Assembly (NCBI RefSeq): GCF_000428945.1
Contig: NZ_AUAX01000003.1
Location: 186,001-250,000, forward strand
Length of the DNA stretch: 64,000 bases
Direction of reading: 5' to 3'
From: Hamadaea tsunoensis DSM 44101
Lineage (GTDB): Bacteria > Actinomycetota > Actinomycetes > Mycobacteriales > Micromonosporaceae
The notes beneath the pieces were generated by a model. That model was not told the origin of the DNA. It ran no database searches and saw only the letters and a list, made by a program, of their open reading frames with translations. The translations under genes and the position numbers were made by a program. Positions 52,129 to 60,813 of the stretch are shown piece after piece. Position 1 is the first letter of the stretch, and each line of letters starts with the position of its first letter.

Positions 52129-53418
52129 TCAGCCGCGGATCTCGCTGGGGAGCTGGGCCAGGTCGCCCGCGGCCGCGTCGGCGGCCGCGATCTCCTCCGC
52201 GGCCGAGGCCGGCGAGCCGTGCAGCGACCGGACCCGGCGGTCCCGGGACTTGCCCGCGACCAGGTGGCCGGCGGCCGCCGCGAGCCCGAGTCCGCCGACG
52301 ATCGCCCAGTGCCAGCTGCCGAGGTGGTCGAGCGACCAGCCGCCGGCCGCCGGGGCCAGGAACCCGGCCGCCGGGAAGACCAGGTAGAACACCGCCTGGT
52401 AGCGCGCCCGCAGCTCGGCCGGGGCCAGTTCGGCGATGACCTCCGCGTTGGGCGGGGCGGCCAGCATGCTGCCGACCGTCCAGATCGCCGCTGCCACCAG
52501 GTACGCGGGGAGCACGTTCGCGAACGCGACCGACGTGTAACCGAGCCCGGTGAACAGCAGGGCGGTGGCGAGCACCCGGCCCTTCACCCGGCCCTGGAGG
52601 AGCCGGGGCACGAACAGCTGCCCGAGCACGATGAGCAGGCCCGGCAGGGCAGCCACGATCCCGTACGCCTCCGGCGGCAGCCCGTCGGCGTTCATGGCGA
52701 GCTGGAGCATCGAGGTCTGCGCGCCGAGGAAGGCCAGGACGAAGGTCAGGCCAACGAAGATCATGAAGAACGGGTCGGTGAGCGCCGTGCCCAGACCGCC
52801 CCGGGTCCGGCCGGCTCCGCCGCGTGGCGAGGACCTGCCGAGCGTCTCCGGTACCGCGAAGAAGATGATCGTGCCGGTGACCGCGGTCATCGCCGCGTCG
52901 ACCAGGAACAGCAGCAGGAAGCCGCTGGACGCGACCACCCCGGCCAGCGCGGCGGCCACCGCCGTGCCGAGGTTGAACGCCCAGAACTGCAGATTGAACG
53001 CGCGCGACCGGTTGTGCTCGGGGGTCACGTCGATGATCGCGGCGACCAGCGCCGGGCCGGGCATCGAGTGGAAGACGCCGACCGCCAGGGTCAGCAGCGC
53101 GATCAGCCACAGCGGCTGGGCGAAGCCGAGCGCCAGCATCAGCGACGCGGCCGTGTAGTTGGCGAGCAGCAGCGTACGCCGCCGGCCGATGGTGTCGGCC
53201 AGGACGCCGCCGAGCAGGCTGCCGCACGCGCCGCCGATCCCGTAGCCGGCCGTGATCAGGCCCGCCATGGTCAGCGAGACGCCGCGACCGGACTTGAGGT
53301 ACAGGGGCAGGAACAGCATCGCGAACGCGCCGACGCGGTTGACCAGCATCGAGGACCACAGTGTCCAGAAAACGCGGGGCAGGCCGCCGGCGGTCTGCGA
53401 CCAGAAACGAGCGAACAC
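52129..53418 (-). CDS. MFS transporter
   Basis: This 429-residue major-facilitator protein has twelve predicted helices and the loop 2-3 signature GGVLADTIGRRRTLL. A short cytoplasmic loop separates the halves. It is a drug/proton antiporter-like (DHA) member; the substrate is unknown. It is 39 bp downstream of a similar MFS gene on the same strand and shares its domain layout, so the pair probably arose by duplication. Confidence 0.9.
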   Translation of the reverse strand: MFARFWSQTAGGLPRVFWTLWSSMLVNRVGAFAMLFLPLYLKSGRGVSLTMAGLITAGYGIGGACGSLLGGVLADTIGRRRTLLLANYTAASLMLALGFAQPLWLIALLTLAVGVFHSMPGPALVAAIIDVTPEHNRSRAFNLQFWAFNLGTAVAAALAGVVASSGFLLLFLVDAAMTAVTGTIIFFAVPETLGRSSPRGGAGRTRGGLGTALTDPFFMIFVGLTFVLAFLGAQTSMLQLAMNADGLPPEAYGIVAALPGLLIVLGQLFVPRLLQGRVKGRVLATALLFTGLGYTSVAFANVLPAYLVAAAIWTVGSMLAAPPNAEVIAELAPAELRARYQAVFYLVFPAAGFLAPAAGGWSLDHLGSWHWAIVGGLGLAAAAGHLVAGKSRDRRVRSLHGSPASAAEEIAAADAAAGDLAQLPSEIRG

Positions 53419-53457
53419 GACCGCTCCGAGGTGCGTCAGGAAGAATTGTAAAGAAGC

Positions 53458-54720
53458 TTAACCGACCAGCTCGGCGGTACGCGCGGCCGGAGGTGCCGCC
53501 GTGAGCAGGGCGGCCCGGCGCTCGCGGGCCGGACCGGTGATCCACTGACCGACCGCGACCAGTACGCCGAGCGCGCACAGCCCCAGCCACAGCGTCGCGG
53601 GCGGCGTCCGGTCGAGGACGAAGCCGCCGATGACGGGGGCGAAGAAGTTGGCGAGGGTGAAGCTCATGGACGCGACGCCCTGGTAGCGCCCGCGCATCGC
53701 CGGCCGGGACAGGTCGGCGATGTACGCGCCGTTGACCGGGGCGTTCAGCATCTCGCCCAGGGTCCAGACGGCCACGGTGAGCGCGAGCGCGCCGACCGAA
53801 CCGGCCACGGCGACGGCCCCCATGCCGACGGCGACCAGCAGGGCGGCCGCGATGAGCACATGCGTACGCCGGCGCCCGGAAACGAGCCGCGGCACGAACA
53901 GCTGCCCGGTCACGATCATGATGCCGTTGACCGCAATGATCTTGCCGTAGTTGGCCGGGTCGATGCCCTCGTTGACCATCGCGATCGGCAGCAGCTTGCA
54001 GGACTCGATCAGGATCCAGAGCCCGAGGTTCAGCGCCACGAACATCATGAAGGTGCGGTCGCGCAGGACCAGGCCGATGCCGCCGGTCTCGTCCTTGACC
54101 GCGTGCGCGGACGGGCCGGGCGTCGTGTCCGGGACCTTCACCGCGACGATCACGGTGGTGATCGCGAGGACGGTCGCGTTGAGCGCGAAGACGACGATGC
54201 GCGGGGTGTGCGCGAGCAGCCCGGCGAACATGGCCGCACCCGAGAAGCCGAGGTTGATGGCCCAGTAGTTGAGGTTCATGCCCCGCATGCGCTTCGCCGG
54301 CCCGAGGATGTCGACCAGGATCGCGCTGTACGCCGGGCGCCCCAGCCCGTTCCACAGGCCGTAGACGAGGGCCATCGCGGCCATGACCGGCGCGCGCTCG
54401 GTGAAGCCGAGGGCGAGCGCGGTGACGACGCCGAGGACGTTGGCCGTCAGCAGCGTCTTGCGGCGACCCCAGCGATCGGCCAGTACGCCGCCCGCCAGCG
54501 AGCCGAGGGCCATGCCGCCGCCGTAGAGGCCGAGCACGAGACCGGCGAAGGTGGCCGAGAAGCCGTACCCGTCGACCATGTGGATCTCAAGGAAGAGGAT
54601 CGCGACCGCGCCGAGGCGGTTGATGAGGGTTCCGAGCCAGAGGTACCAGAAGGTGGCCGGCAAACCACCCAACGTGTCACCGGCCCAGCGCGTAACGTAA
54701 TGAGTCTTAGGCCGGGGCAC
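53458..54720 (-). CDS. MFS transporter (paralogue of the next gene)
   Basis: This 420-residue protein has twelve predicted helices with the signature [15 protein letters not shown] and a second copy-like [15 protein letters not shown] at the half-boundary. It begins [37 protein letters not shown], closely parallel to the N-terminus of the downstream MFS protein. Substrate is unknown. It is divergent from gpmA across about 90 bp. Confidence 0.9.
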   Translation of the reverse strand: MPRPKTHYVTRWAGDTLGGLPATFWYLWLGTLINRLGAVAILFLEIHMVDGYGFSATFAGLVLGLYGGGMALGSLAGGVLADRWGRRKTLLTANVLGVVTALALGFTERAPVMAAMALVYGLWNGLGRPAYSAILVDILGPAKRMRGMNLNYWAINLGFSGAAMFAGLLAHTPRIVVFALNATVLAITTVIVAVKVPDTTPGPSAHAVKDETGGIGLVLRDRTFMMFVALNLGLWILIESCKLLPIAMVNEGIDPANYGKIIAVNGIMIVTGQLFVPRLVSGRRRTHVLIAAALLVAVGMGAVAVAGSVGALALTVAVWTLGEMLNAPVNGAYIADLSRPAMRGRYQGVASMSFTLANFFAPVIGGFVLDRTPPATLWLGLCALGVLVAVGQWITGPARERRAALLTAAPPAARTAELVG

Positions 54721-54811
54721 GCCTTACAACCTAGCGCCGGTGGATCACGGCGGTCACCTGAATTCCGACGTGGCGGTGGTCACTGTCCGGGCATGGGGCA
54801 GGATGGTTGGC

Positions 54812-55558
54812 ATGGCAGGAACTCTCGTGCTGCTGCGGCACGGATACAGCGAATGGAACGCCCGGAACCTCTTCACCGGCTGGGTCGACGTGGACCTGAA
54901 CGCACAGGGTGAGGGCGAGGCGCGGCGCGGCGGCGAGCTACTCAAGGAGCACGGCCTGCTCCCGGATGTCGTGCACACCAGCGTCCTGCGCCGGGCGATC
55001 CGGACGTCCGAGATCGCGCTGCACGCGGCCGACCGGCACTGGATCCCGGTACGCCGCAGCTGGCGGCTGAACGAGCGGCACTACGGCGCGCTGCAGGGCA
55101 AGGACAAGAAGCAGACCCTCGAGGCGTTCGGCGAGGAGCAGTTCATGCTCTGGCGCCGCTCGTACGACGTCCCGCCGCCGCCGATCGCCGAGGACGACGA
55201 GTTCTCGCAGTTCGACGACCCGCGGTACGCGACGCTGCCGAGCGAGCTGCGGCCGCGTACCGAGTGCCTGAAGGACGTTCTCGCGCGGGCGCTGCCGTAC
55301 TGGTACGACGCGATCGTCCCGGACCTGGCCGCCGGCCGGACCGTCCTGGTCACCGCGCACGGCAACTCGCTGCGGGCGATCGTGAAGCACCTCGACGGCA
55401 TCTCGGACGAGGCCATCGCGGCGCTCAACATCCCGACCGGCATCCCGCTGCGCTACGACCTGGACGACGACTTCCACCCGGTGAAGACCGGCGGCGAGTA
55501 CCTCGACCCCGAGGCCGCCAAGGAAGCGGCCGCGGCGGTCGCCAACCAGGGCCGGTAA
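54812..55558 (+). CDS. gpmA: 2,3-bisphosphoglycerate-dependent phosphoglycerate mutase
   Basis: This 248-residue glycolytic enzyme interconverts 3- and 2-phosphoglycerate. The phosphohistidine motif [20 protein letters not shown], the second block [16 protein letters not shown] and the catalytic [15 protein letters not shown] are intact. AGGA stands 8 bp upstream of the ATG at 54812; longer in-frame starts are not supported. Mycobacterial gpm1 also lies next to senX3-regX3; here other genes intervene. Confidence 0.94.
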   Translation: MAGTLVLLRHGYSEWNARNLFTGWVDVDLNAQGEGEARRGGELLKEHGLLPDVVHTSVLRRAIRTSEIALHAADRHWIPVRRSWRLNERHYGALQGKDKKQTLEAFGEEQFMLWRRSYDVPPPPIAEDDEFSQFDDPRYATLPSELRPRTECLKDVLARALPYWYDAIVPDLAAGRTVLVTAHGNSLRAIVKHLDGISDEAIAALNIPTGIPLRYDLDDDFHPVKTGGEYLDPEAAKEAAAAVANQGR

Positions 55559-55590
55559 AGGAAAGGGTCCGGAAACGACAAACCCGGCGG

Positions 55591-55750
55591 TGGCTGGCGA
55601 CGCTCACCCCCGTTAGCGTCGCCAGCCAGCACGCCGGTTCAGGTGGCTACCGTCCCCCAACGGTGTTGCGCCACCCATCCCCCAGCTCCTCGCTCGGCGC
55701 CAAAGTCGAAGCAGATCGACTAGGCGAACCCCCGGTTAGCACGAGCGAGG
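55591..55750 (+). ncRNA. Candidate structured small RNA with C-rich loops
   Basis: Four stem-loops follow one another between gpmA and the convergent regulator gene. Stem 1 is a perfect 14 bp (55591-55604 with 55615-55628), loop CACCCCCGTT. Stem 2 pairs GGTGGC (55642) with GCCACC (55670) around ACCGT-CCCCCA-ACGGT. Stem 3 closes 55688-55696 with 55742-55750 and contains AGTCGA/TCGACT and AACC-CCC-GGTT. Three of four C5 runs lie in loops, as in actinobacterial C-rich small RNAs (for example 6C). Strand and expression are inferred. It may also serve as terminator. Confidence 0.4.
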
Positions 55751-55833
55751 TGCGTTACGGATCACGGTACGCCGCGGCGTTTTGGCCCGTCCACCGATTT
55801 CCGTGTCTCCGCTGTCACATTCCGTAACGGCGA

Positions 55834-58398
55834 TCACACTGGTTCGCGACTGTCCCGCAGGTAGGCGACCAGCTCGACTCGATTGCGTACGCCGAGCTTC
55901 CGATAGATGTTCGCCAGGTGGGTTTCGACCGTTCGCTCACCGATGACGAGTTGTTCGGCGATCTCCTTGGCCGATGCCCCACCGGCCGCCAGCGCCAGCA
56001 CTTCCTGCTCCCGCCGGGTCAGCCCCTGACCGTCCGGCTGCGCGTCGCGGTCGGCCAGCGCGATCAGCCCGGTCAGGCCCCGCTCGGCCGCCAGCGACCG
56101 GGCCGCCTTCAGCTCCTGCGCCGCCGCCGGGCCGTCGCCACCCGCCGCGAGCAGCTGGGCGCGGGTCATCCTGACCCAGGCGGACCAGGGCGTACCCCCG
56201 GCGATCCGGCCCGCGTCGGTCAGCGCCCGCGCCGCGCCCGCCCGGTCACCGGCCGCCAGCAGCAGCCGCGCGCGGGTCAGCTCCGTCGGCCCGCCGTTCG
56301 CCGCCGCCGCGCCGGCCACGATCCACTTCCCCGCGTACGCCGAGAGCACCGCTGCCATCCGCGCAGCCAGGTCGGCCGGCGGTTGGGCCGCGGCGGCCAG
56401 CGCGAGCGTCCAGGGATCGGGTTCGGCGGGCAACTCGGCCAGGAGCGCGCCGGCGAGGTCGTCGAGGCCCGACGACCGGGCTGCCCACGCGGTCGCGGCC
56501 GTCGTCCAGTCCCGAGGCGGCAGATCGCGCAGGCGGTCGCCGAGGTCGCCGGGTTCGCCGACGACGAGCCGCAGACCGGTGAGGGCGGCGATCTCGTCCC
56601 AGCTCTCGCCGAGATCTTCGCCGGTCCCGGCGCGGCCCGCGAGGAGCGCGCGATGCGTACGGAGGACGGGATCGTCGCCGGCCTCGGCCAGGTGATGGTC
56701 GGCGGTCGCCAGTTCCCCGTCGGCGAGCAGCCTCGCGGCCAGTACGCGGTGCGCCCGTCCGGCCAGCCCGTCGTCGTCCAGCGCGGTGGCTTCGCGGACG
56801 GCCTGGCGCAGCCGGGGGATGTCGGCGTCCGGGTCGGCGAGCGCGGCTTCGGCGACCGCCCGGGGATCGCCGCACGCGACGGCCGCCTCCCGGGCCTGCG
56901 CCGCCAGGCTGGTCGCGGCCGGCGGGACCGATTCCAGCGCCAGCCGGGCCCGCAGTCGAGCCACTGTGGACAGATTTGCGGCCGGCCGTCCGTTGAGGAG
57001 GGCCAGCGCCTCGGTCAGCGCGGTCGCCCGCTCGGGATCGGTCGGCTCGGCGGTCGCCCCCAGCCCCGACCGCGGCCCGTACGCGAGCGCCGCCTCGGCG
57101 AGCAGCGCGTCGTCATTGACCTGGCGGGCCAGGCGCACGGCGGCGGCGAGCGCCTCGCGGGCGGCTTCCGGGCGGCCCACGGCGAACTGCGCGGCACCGA
57201 AGGCGACCAGCAGCCGGCCGAGCTGCCCCGGCGACCACTGCGCACGGGAGGCCAGCTCGACGGCGGTGGCGAACGCCTCGACCGCCTCGACCGGGCGCTC
57301 GGCGGCCCGCCCGGCGGCGACGACGGCCGCCACGGCGCGGTCCAGCCGCTCGGTGCCGCCCAGCGCGGACGCGGCCACCAGATGATGGGCCAGCTCGCCG
57401 ACCGTGGGAGCGCGGTCGCCCACCCGGGCGCCGACACGGATCAGGGCATCGGCCACCGCCTCATGGGCCGCCGCGGCCTCGGCCAGGCTCATGCCGTCGT
57501 AGAGGAGTTCGCGTACCAGGGCGGAGTCGAAGGACAGGACGCGATCGGCGACGGCGTGCAGCAGCCCGGCCGAGCGCGCCTCGTCGACCGCGCCCAGCGC
57601 CGGCTCGCCGCCGACCTCCTCCACCAGGGACAGATCGAACTCCCGGCCGATCACCGAGGCGAAGCGCAGGATGTCACGCGTACCCGGGGAGAGGGCGGCC
57701 AGCCGGGGCGCGACCGAAGCCGTCACGGTCTCCGGCCACCGCAGCGGTACGCGCCGCCGCCCGTCCTCGCCTTCGCGCAGCTGGCCGGCGACAGCCGAGA
57801 GCAACGTCGGGCTGCCGTCGGTACGCCGGGTCAACTGGGCGGCGACCCCGGCCGGCACCTCGTACGCGACCAGGCCGGACAGGAAGGCGGCCGCCTCGTC
57901 GCGGTCGAAACCGTTGAGCCACAAGCGATGTGCACCCGGTCCGGACGGCAGTTCGAGGGCGTCGGGCCGGAACACGGCCACCACGAGCACCGGCACGGCC
58001 GGCGGATGGTCGGCGAACTCGGCCAGCAGGGTCAGCGTCGCCGGATCGGCCCGGTGCAGGTCGTCGAGCGCGACGATCAGCGGCCCCGCCTCGGTGAACG
58101 CCGCCGTCAACGTCTCCTCGGCGGTCCACACGTCGTCGAATGTGGACCCGTCGCCGGGCGTGATCCCGGCGAGCACGCGCTTCCACGGCAACAGGGCCGG
58201 TGCCCCCGGCGTACGCGGTGCGCTGGCCCGCGCGTACGCCATGGTGGTGGTGCGGCGGCCGAACTCCTCGAGCAGGCTGCTGACCCCGAAGCCGGCGGCG
58301 GCGGTGACCAGGACGACCCGCAGCCGGCGGTCGGCGAGCACGGCACGGGCATGCGCGGCGAGCGTTCCCAGCTCGACCGCCCTCCCCACGAACCGCAT
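55834..58398 (-). CDS. LuxR-family (LAL-type) regulator with degenerate P-loop
   Basis: This 854-residue regulator has an N-terminal STAND/AAA-like domain (about 1-300), helical TPR-like repeats (about 300-780) and a C-terminal LuxR HTH (about 795-850, LTRREQEVLALAAGGASAKEI ... TVETHLANIYRKLGV). Walker B is intact (LIVALDDLHRAD) but the P-loop reads AAAGFGVSS (33-41), with Val39 in place of the essential Lys, so ATP hydrolysis is doubtful. It is divergent from the kinase/protease cluster and probably controls it, though regulator and targets are inferred. Confidence 0.88.
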   Translation of the reverse strand: MRFVGRAVELGTLAAHARAVLADRRLRVVLVTAAAGFGVSSLLEEFGRRTTTMAYARASAPRTPGAPALLPWKRVLAGITPGDGSTFDDVWTAEETLTAAFTEAGPLIVALDDLHRADPATLTLLAEFADHPPAVPVLVVAVFRPDALELPSGPGAHRLWLNGFDRDEAAAFLSGLVAYEVPAGVAAQLTRRTDGSPTLLSAVAGQLREGEDGRRRVPLRWPETVTASVAPRLAALSPGTRDILRFASVIGREFDLSLVEEVGGEPALGAVDEARSAGLLHAVADRVLSFDSALVRELLYDGMSLAEAAAAHEAVADALIRVGARVGDRAPTVGELAHHLVAASALGGTERLDRAVAAVVAAGRAAERPVEAVEAFATAVELASRAQWSPGQLGRLLVAFGAAQFAVGRPEAAREALAAAVRLARQVNDDALLAEAALAYGPRSGLGATAEPTDPERATALTEALALLNGRPAANLSTVARLRARLALESVPPAATSLAAQAREAAVACGDPRAVAEAALADPDADIPRLRQAVREATALDDDGLAGRAHRVLAARLLADGELATADHHLAEAGDDPVLRTHRALLAGRAGTGEDLGESWDEIAALTGLRLVVGEPGDLGDRLRDLPPRDWTTAATAWAARSSGLDDLAGALLAELPAEPDPWTLALAAAAQPPADLAARMAAVLSAYAGKWIVAGAAAANGGPTELTRARLLLAAGDRAGAARALTDAGRIAGGTPWSAWVRMTRAQLLAAGGDGPAAAQELKAARSLAAERGLTGLIALADRDAQPDGQGLTRREQEVLALAAGGASAKEIAEQLVIGERTVETHLANIYRKLGVRNRVELVAYLRDSREPV

Positions 58399-58456
58399 CT
58401 GTCGTCACCCCCGACCTATCGGCGAAGAGTCCCACGCCTGGAGGCTGAGCTGCCAT

Positions 58457-58529
58457 CCTCCGCGCGGAGGGTACCGGGACCGGTACGGATGGCGGTACGG
58501 AGGTTGCGCACATGTCAAAGTTCCGTACC
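58457..58529. promoter_or_regulatory. Palindrome cluster in the LuxR/leader-protein divergent region
   Basis: The 227-bp divergent region holds CCTCCGCGCGGAGG (58457-58470, perfect palindrome). Directly after it come GTACCGG-GA-CCGGTAC (58471-58486), a direct repeat CGGTACGGA at 58481 and 58493, and an inverted match TCCGTACC at 58522. The density suggests operator sites for the LuxR-type regulator. GTAC-containing words are common in this genome, so some matches may be background. Confidence 0.4.
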
Positions 58530-58625
58530 CGGCCCGATGCTCCACCCGGCCCGCCGCGCCTACCTTTCGTACTCGTAGCTCACCTCCGATCTGCAGTGCA
58601 CAGCCACCGAGAAAGGAACACTGCG

Positions 58626-60587
58626 ATGTCCCAGTTCCGCGATGTGATCGCGCGCATGGCGGTGGACGCGGAGTTCGCTCGGCACGCTCGATCTCACCCC
58701 GACCAGGTGGCCGGCGAGTACGGCCTGACCTTCGACGAGACCGAGAAGCTGCGCGGACTGGCCGACGCCTCCGCCGTCAGCGGGCCCACGGCGCTCGGCG
58801 TGCGCCTCTCCAAGAGCGGTATCACGACCGGCGGCCTCGCCACGGCCCTGACCTCCGGTCACGACCTGCCCCACCTCGACCTGCCCGCGCACGGCGACGG
58901 CGGCGGTACGCCGGACGCCGGGCACGACCCGGCGATCATCGCGGTTCTGCACCCCGGCGACGTCCAGCACGACGGCGGCGGCCACCCGGCCCCGCCCGGC
59001 GGCGGCGACCACAGCGGTACGCCGGACCTGCACGGTGCGAAGAGCCTGCTCGAGATCGGACCGAAGCAGGACGACCCGGTCGGCCCCCCGCCGCCTCCGC
59101 CCGACCTGCCGGTCGGTGACCTGACGCCGATGAACCTGCACCTCGGCGGCGACGGCGGGCACACCGGCCCGATCGCCCCGCACCTGCACCTGCCGACCGG
59201 CGGGCACTCCGACCCGCCCGGCGGCGGTTCCGGTGACGGCCCGGCCGATCCCCAGGAACTGGCCACGCTGCCGCCGGACGGCATCGGGCACCACCTTCCC
59301 GATGGCCCGATCACGCCCGGCCAGCCGATCCATCTCCTGCCCGACCTCGGCATCGAGGGCATCCTCGAACCGGGCGGACACGGTGGTGACGGCGGCGGTG
59401 GCGGCGGGTCCGCTCCGGACCTCGGCGGCCTGCCGCTGGGCGACAACGACCACGACGGCATCCTCAACATGTTCGACCCCACGCCGGACGGCGACCCGAC
59501 CCCGCTGCCGGCCCCGCACATCGACCCGAGCCTGCTGGGCGACCTCGGCGACCTGCACCTGCACCCGCTGCCCACGGGCGACGGCGGCGGCAGCGAGCCC
59601 GTGATCCCGCACTTCCCGGGCGGTCTCGGCGACCTGGGCGATCTCGGCCTGCCCCACCTGCCCGGCGGCGAAGGCGATGCGGGCGGCGGCGCCGGTGGCG
59701 GCTCGGGCGACCCCGGCCTGCCGGACCTGGGCGGGCTGCTCGGCGACAGCGACCACGACGGGATCCCGAACTATCTGGACCCGACGCCGAACGGCGACAC
59801 CCCGCCGCCCGGTGACGGCGGAGCCGGCCTGCCCGACTTCGGCGGCCTGTTCGGCGACAACGACCACGACGGGATCCCGAACTTCCTGGACCCGACGCCG
59901 AACGGCGACCCGCACCCGCACCCGATCTTCCCCGGCGACCTGCACCTCCCGCCGGACCTGGTCCTCGACCCCGGCACGGGCGTCGGACACCCGCACTTCC
60001 CGATCGACCCCGGATCGATCCACTTCCCGCCCGGCGTCCTCGACCCGGGTACCGGGCCGACCGACGGCGGCGGTGTCATCGTCGACCCGGTGCACCCGGG
60101 CGGCGACGGGCCGATCCTCGGCGACCCGCCGGTACTCGGCGACCCCGGCCACGACGGCGGGCACGCCGACCCGACGCCCACCGACACGGCGCCGCCTTCG
60201 GACGGCCCCTCGCCGGCACCCGGCTCGGATTCCGGCGGCGGCTCGTCGCACGGCTCGGACTCGCACGGCTCGGCCCACTCCGACACCAGCTCGACCGGTG
60301 GTGGCGGCGACCAGCCCGTCGCGACCGATGACGGCCAGGGCGACGGGGACGCGGCCGCGGCCGACGCCGCCGCCGCGACGCACGCTCCGGTCGCGGACGC
60401 GGTGGACCCGGCCAACGCGCCGGCGCCCGGTAACATCCCGGCGGCTCCCGACGGCGGTATCTCCGGCGAGGAACTGGCGATCGGCGCGGCCGGTCTCGGC
60501 GTCGGCGTGATCGCCGGCGGCGTGGCGGGCGGGGTCGCCGGCGCGGCGGCCGGCAAGAAGAACCAGTCCGGCCAGCCCAACGCGTAA
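58626..60587 (+). CDS. Leader-like domain protein with TSP3-type calcium repeats and C-terminal helix
   Basis: This is a 653-residue protein without a signal peptide. Residues 1-65 (MSQFRDVIARMAVDAEFARH ... EYGLTFDETEKLRGLADAS) resemble LigA-like/NHLP-type RiPP leader helices. The body is Gly/Pro/Asp/His-rich and holds three repeats DNDHDGIxNxxDPTPxGD at residues 273, 374 and 411, calcium-binding thrombospondin type-3 style. A small-residue hydrophobic helix (about 615-643) ends with KKNQSGQPNA. It may be a precursor processed by the M50 protease encoded next. AAGGAAC precedes the ATG. Function is unknown. Confidence 0.75.
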   Translation: MSQFRDVIARMAVDAEFARHARSHPDQVAGEYGLTFDETEKLRGLADASAVSGPTALGVRLSKSGITTGGLATALTSGHDLPHLDLPAHGDGGGTPDAGHDPAIIAVLHPGDVQHDGGGHPAPPGGGDHSGTPDLHGAKSLLEIGPKQDDPVGPPPPPPDLPVGDLTPMNLHLGGDGGHTGPIAPHLHLPTGGHSDPPGGGSGDGPADPQELATLPPDGIGHHLPDGPITPGQPIHLLPDLGIEGILEPGGHGGDGGGGGGSAPDLGGLPLGDNDHDGILNMFDPTPDGDPTPLPAPHIDPSLLGDLGDLHLHPLPTGDGGGSEPVIPHFPGGLGDLGDLGLPHLPGGEGDAGGGAGGGSGDPGLPDLGGLLGDSDHDGIPNYLDPTPNGDTPPPGDGGAGLPDFGGLFGDNDHDGIPNFLDPTPNGDPHPHPIFPGDLHLPPDLVLDPGTGVGHPHFPIDPGSIHFPPGVLDPGTGPTDGGGVIVDPVHPGGDGPILGDPPVLGDPGHDGGHADPTPTDTAPPSDGPSPAPGSDSGGGSSHGSDSHGSAHSDTSSTGGGGDQPVATDDGQGDGDAAAADAAAATHAPVADAVDPANAPAPGNIPAAPDGGISGEELAIGAAGLGVGVIAGGVAGGVAGAAAGKKNQSGQPNA

Positions 60588-60640
60588 CCGCACCGACGTT
60601 CGATCCAGCAAGACCCAGGCATCACCGAAGGCCGGGTGCA

Positions 60641-60708
60641 GCGGAGGGGGGACCTCCGCCCGCAGACGCCGGTCGGGGCCGAGTTCCCCCGTGCTCGCCC
60701 CGACCGGC
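60641..60708 (+). promoter_or_regulatory. Two hairpins in the leader before the M50 gene
   Basis: GCGGAGG (60641-60647) pairs with CCTCCGC (60653-60659), and GCCGGTCGGGGC (60668-60679) pairs with GCCCCGACCGGC (60697-60708) around a 17-nt loop. They fill the first part of the 226-bp gap after the leader-protein gene. No T-run follows, so they may be an attenuator or RNA-processing element rather than a simple terminator. Confidence 0.45.
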
Positions 60709-60730
60709 CCGGCCGGACCGCTTCTCAGCG

Positions 60731-60798
60731 CAACAGCCGGCTTTCACAGCAACAGCCGGCCTTCAGAGCAACAGCCAGCCTTCAGAGCAACAGCCAGA
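60731..60798 (+). repeat. 19-bp tandem repeat upstream of the M50 gene
   Basis: Three full units begin at 60731, 60750 and 60769 (CAACAGCCGGCTTTCACAG, CAACAGCCGGCCTTCAGAG, CAACAGCCAGCCTTCAGAG), followed by a partial fourth at 60788. The array runs up to the ribosome site of the M50 gene and is less GC-rich than its surroundings. It has no spacer structure and is not a CRISPR. Confidence 0.85.
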
Positions 60799-60813
60799 AA
60801 GGGCCGCCCCGCC

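Noticed and set aside
55591-55750. Cyclic di-AMP (ydaO-type) riboswitch on the minus strand
   Set aside because: The minus strand has G-rich loops, but the conserved core is not matched and no gene starts downstream on that strand.
58512-58625. 38-residue N-terminal extension of the leader-like protein
   Set aside because: It is Pro/Arg-rich, overlaps the operator-like palindromes, and the internal ATG has a ribosome site and begins the conserved leader-like sequence.
60731-60798. CRISPR-like repeats
   Set aside because: The 19-bp units are contiguous with no spacers and only 3.5 copies; no cas genes.
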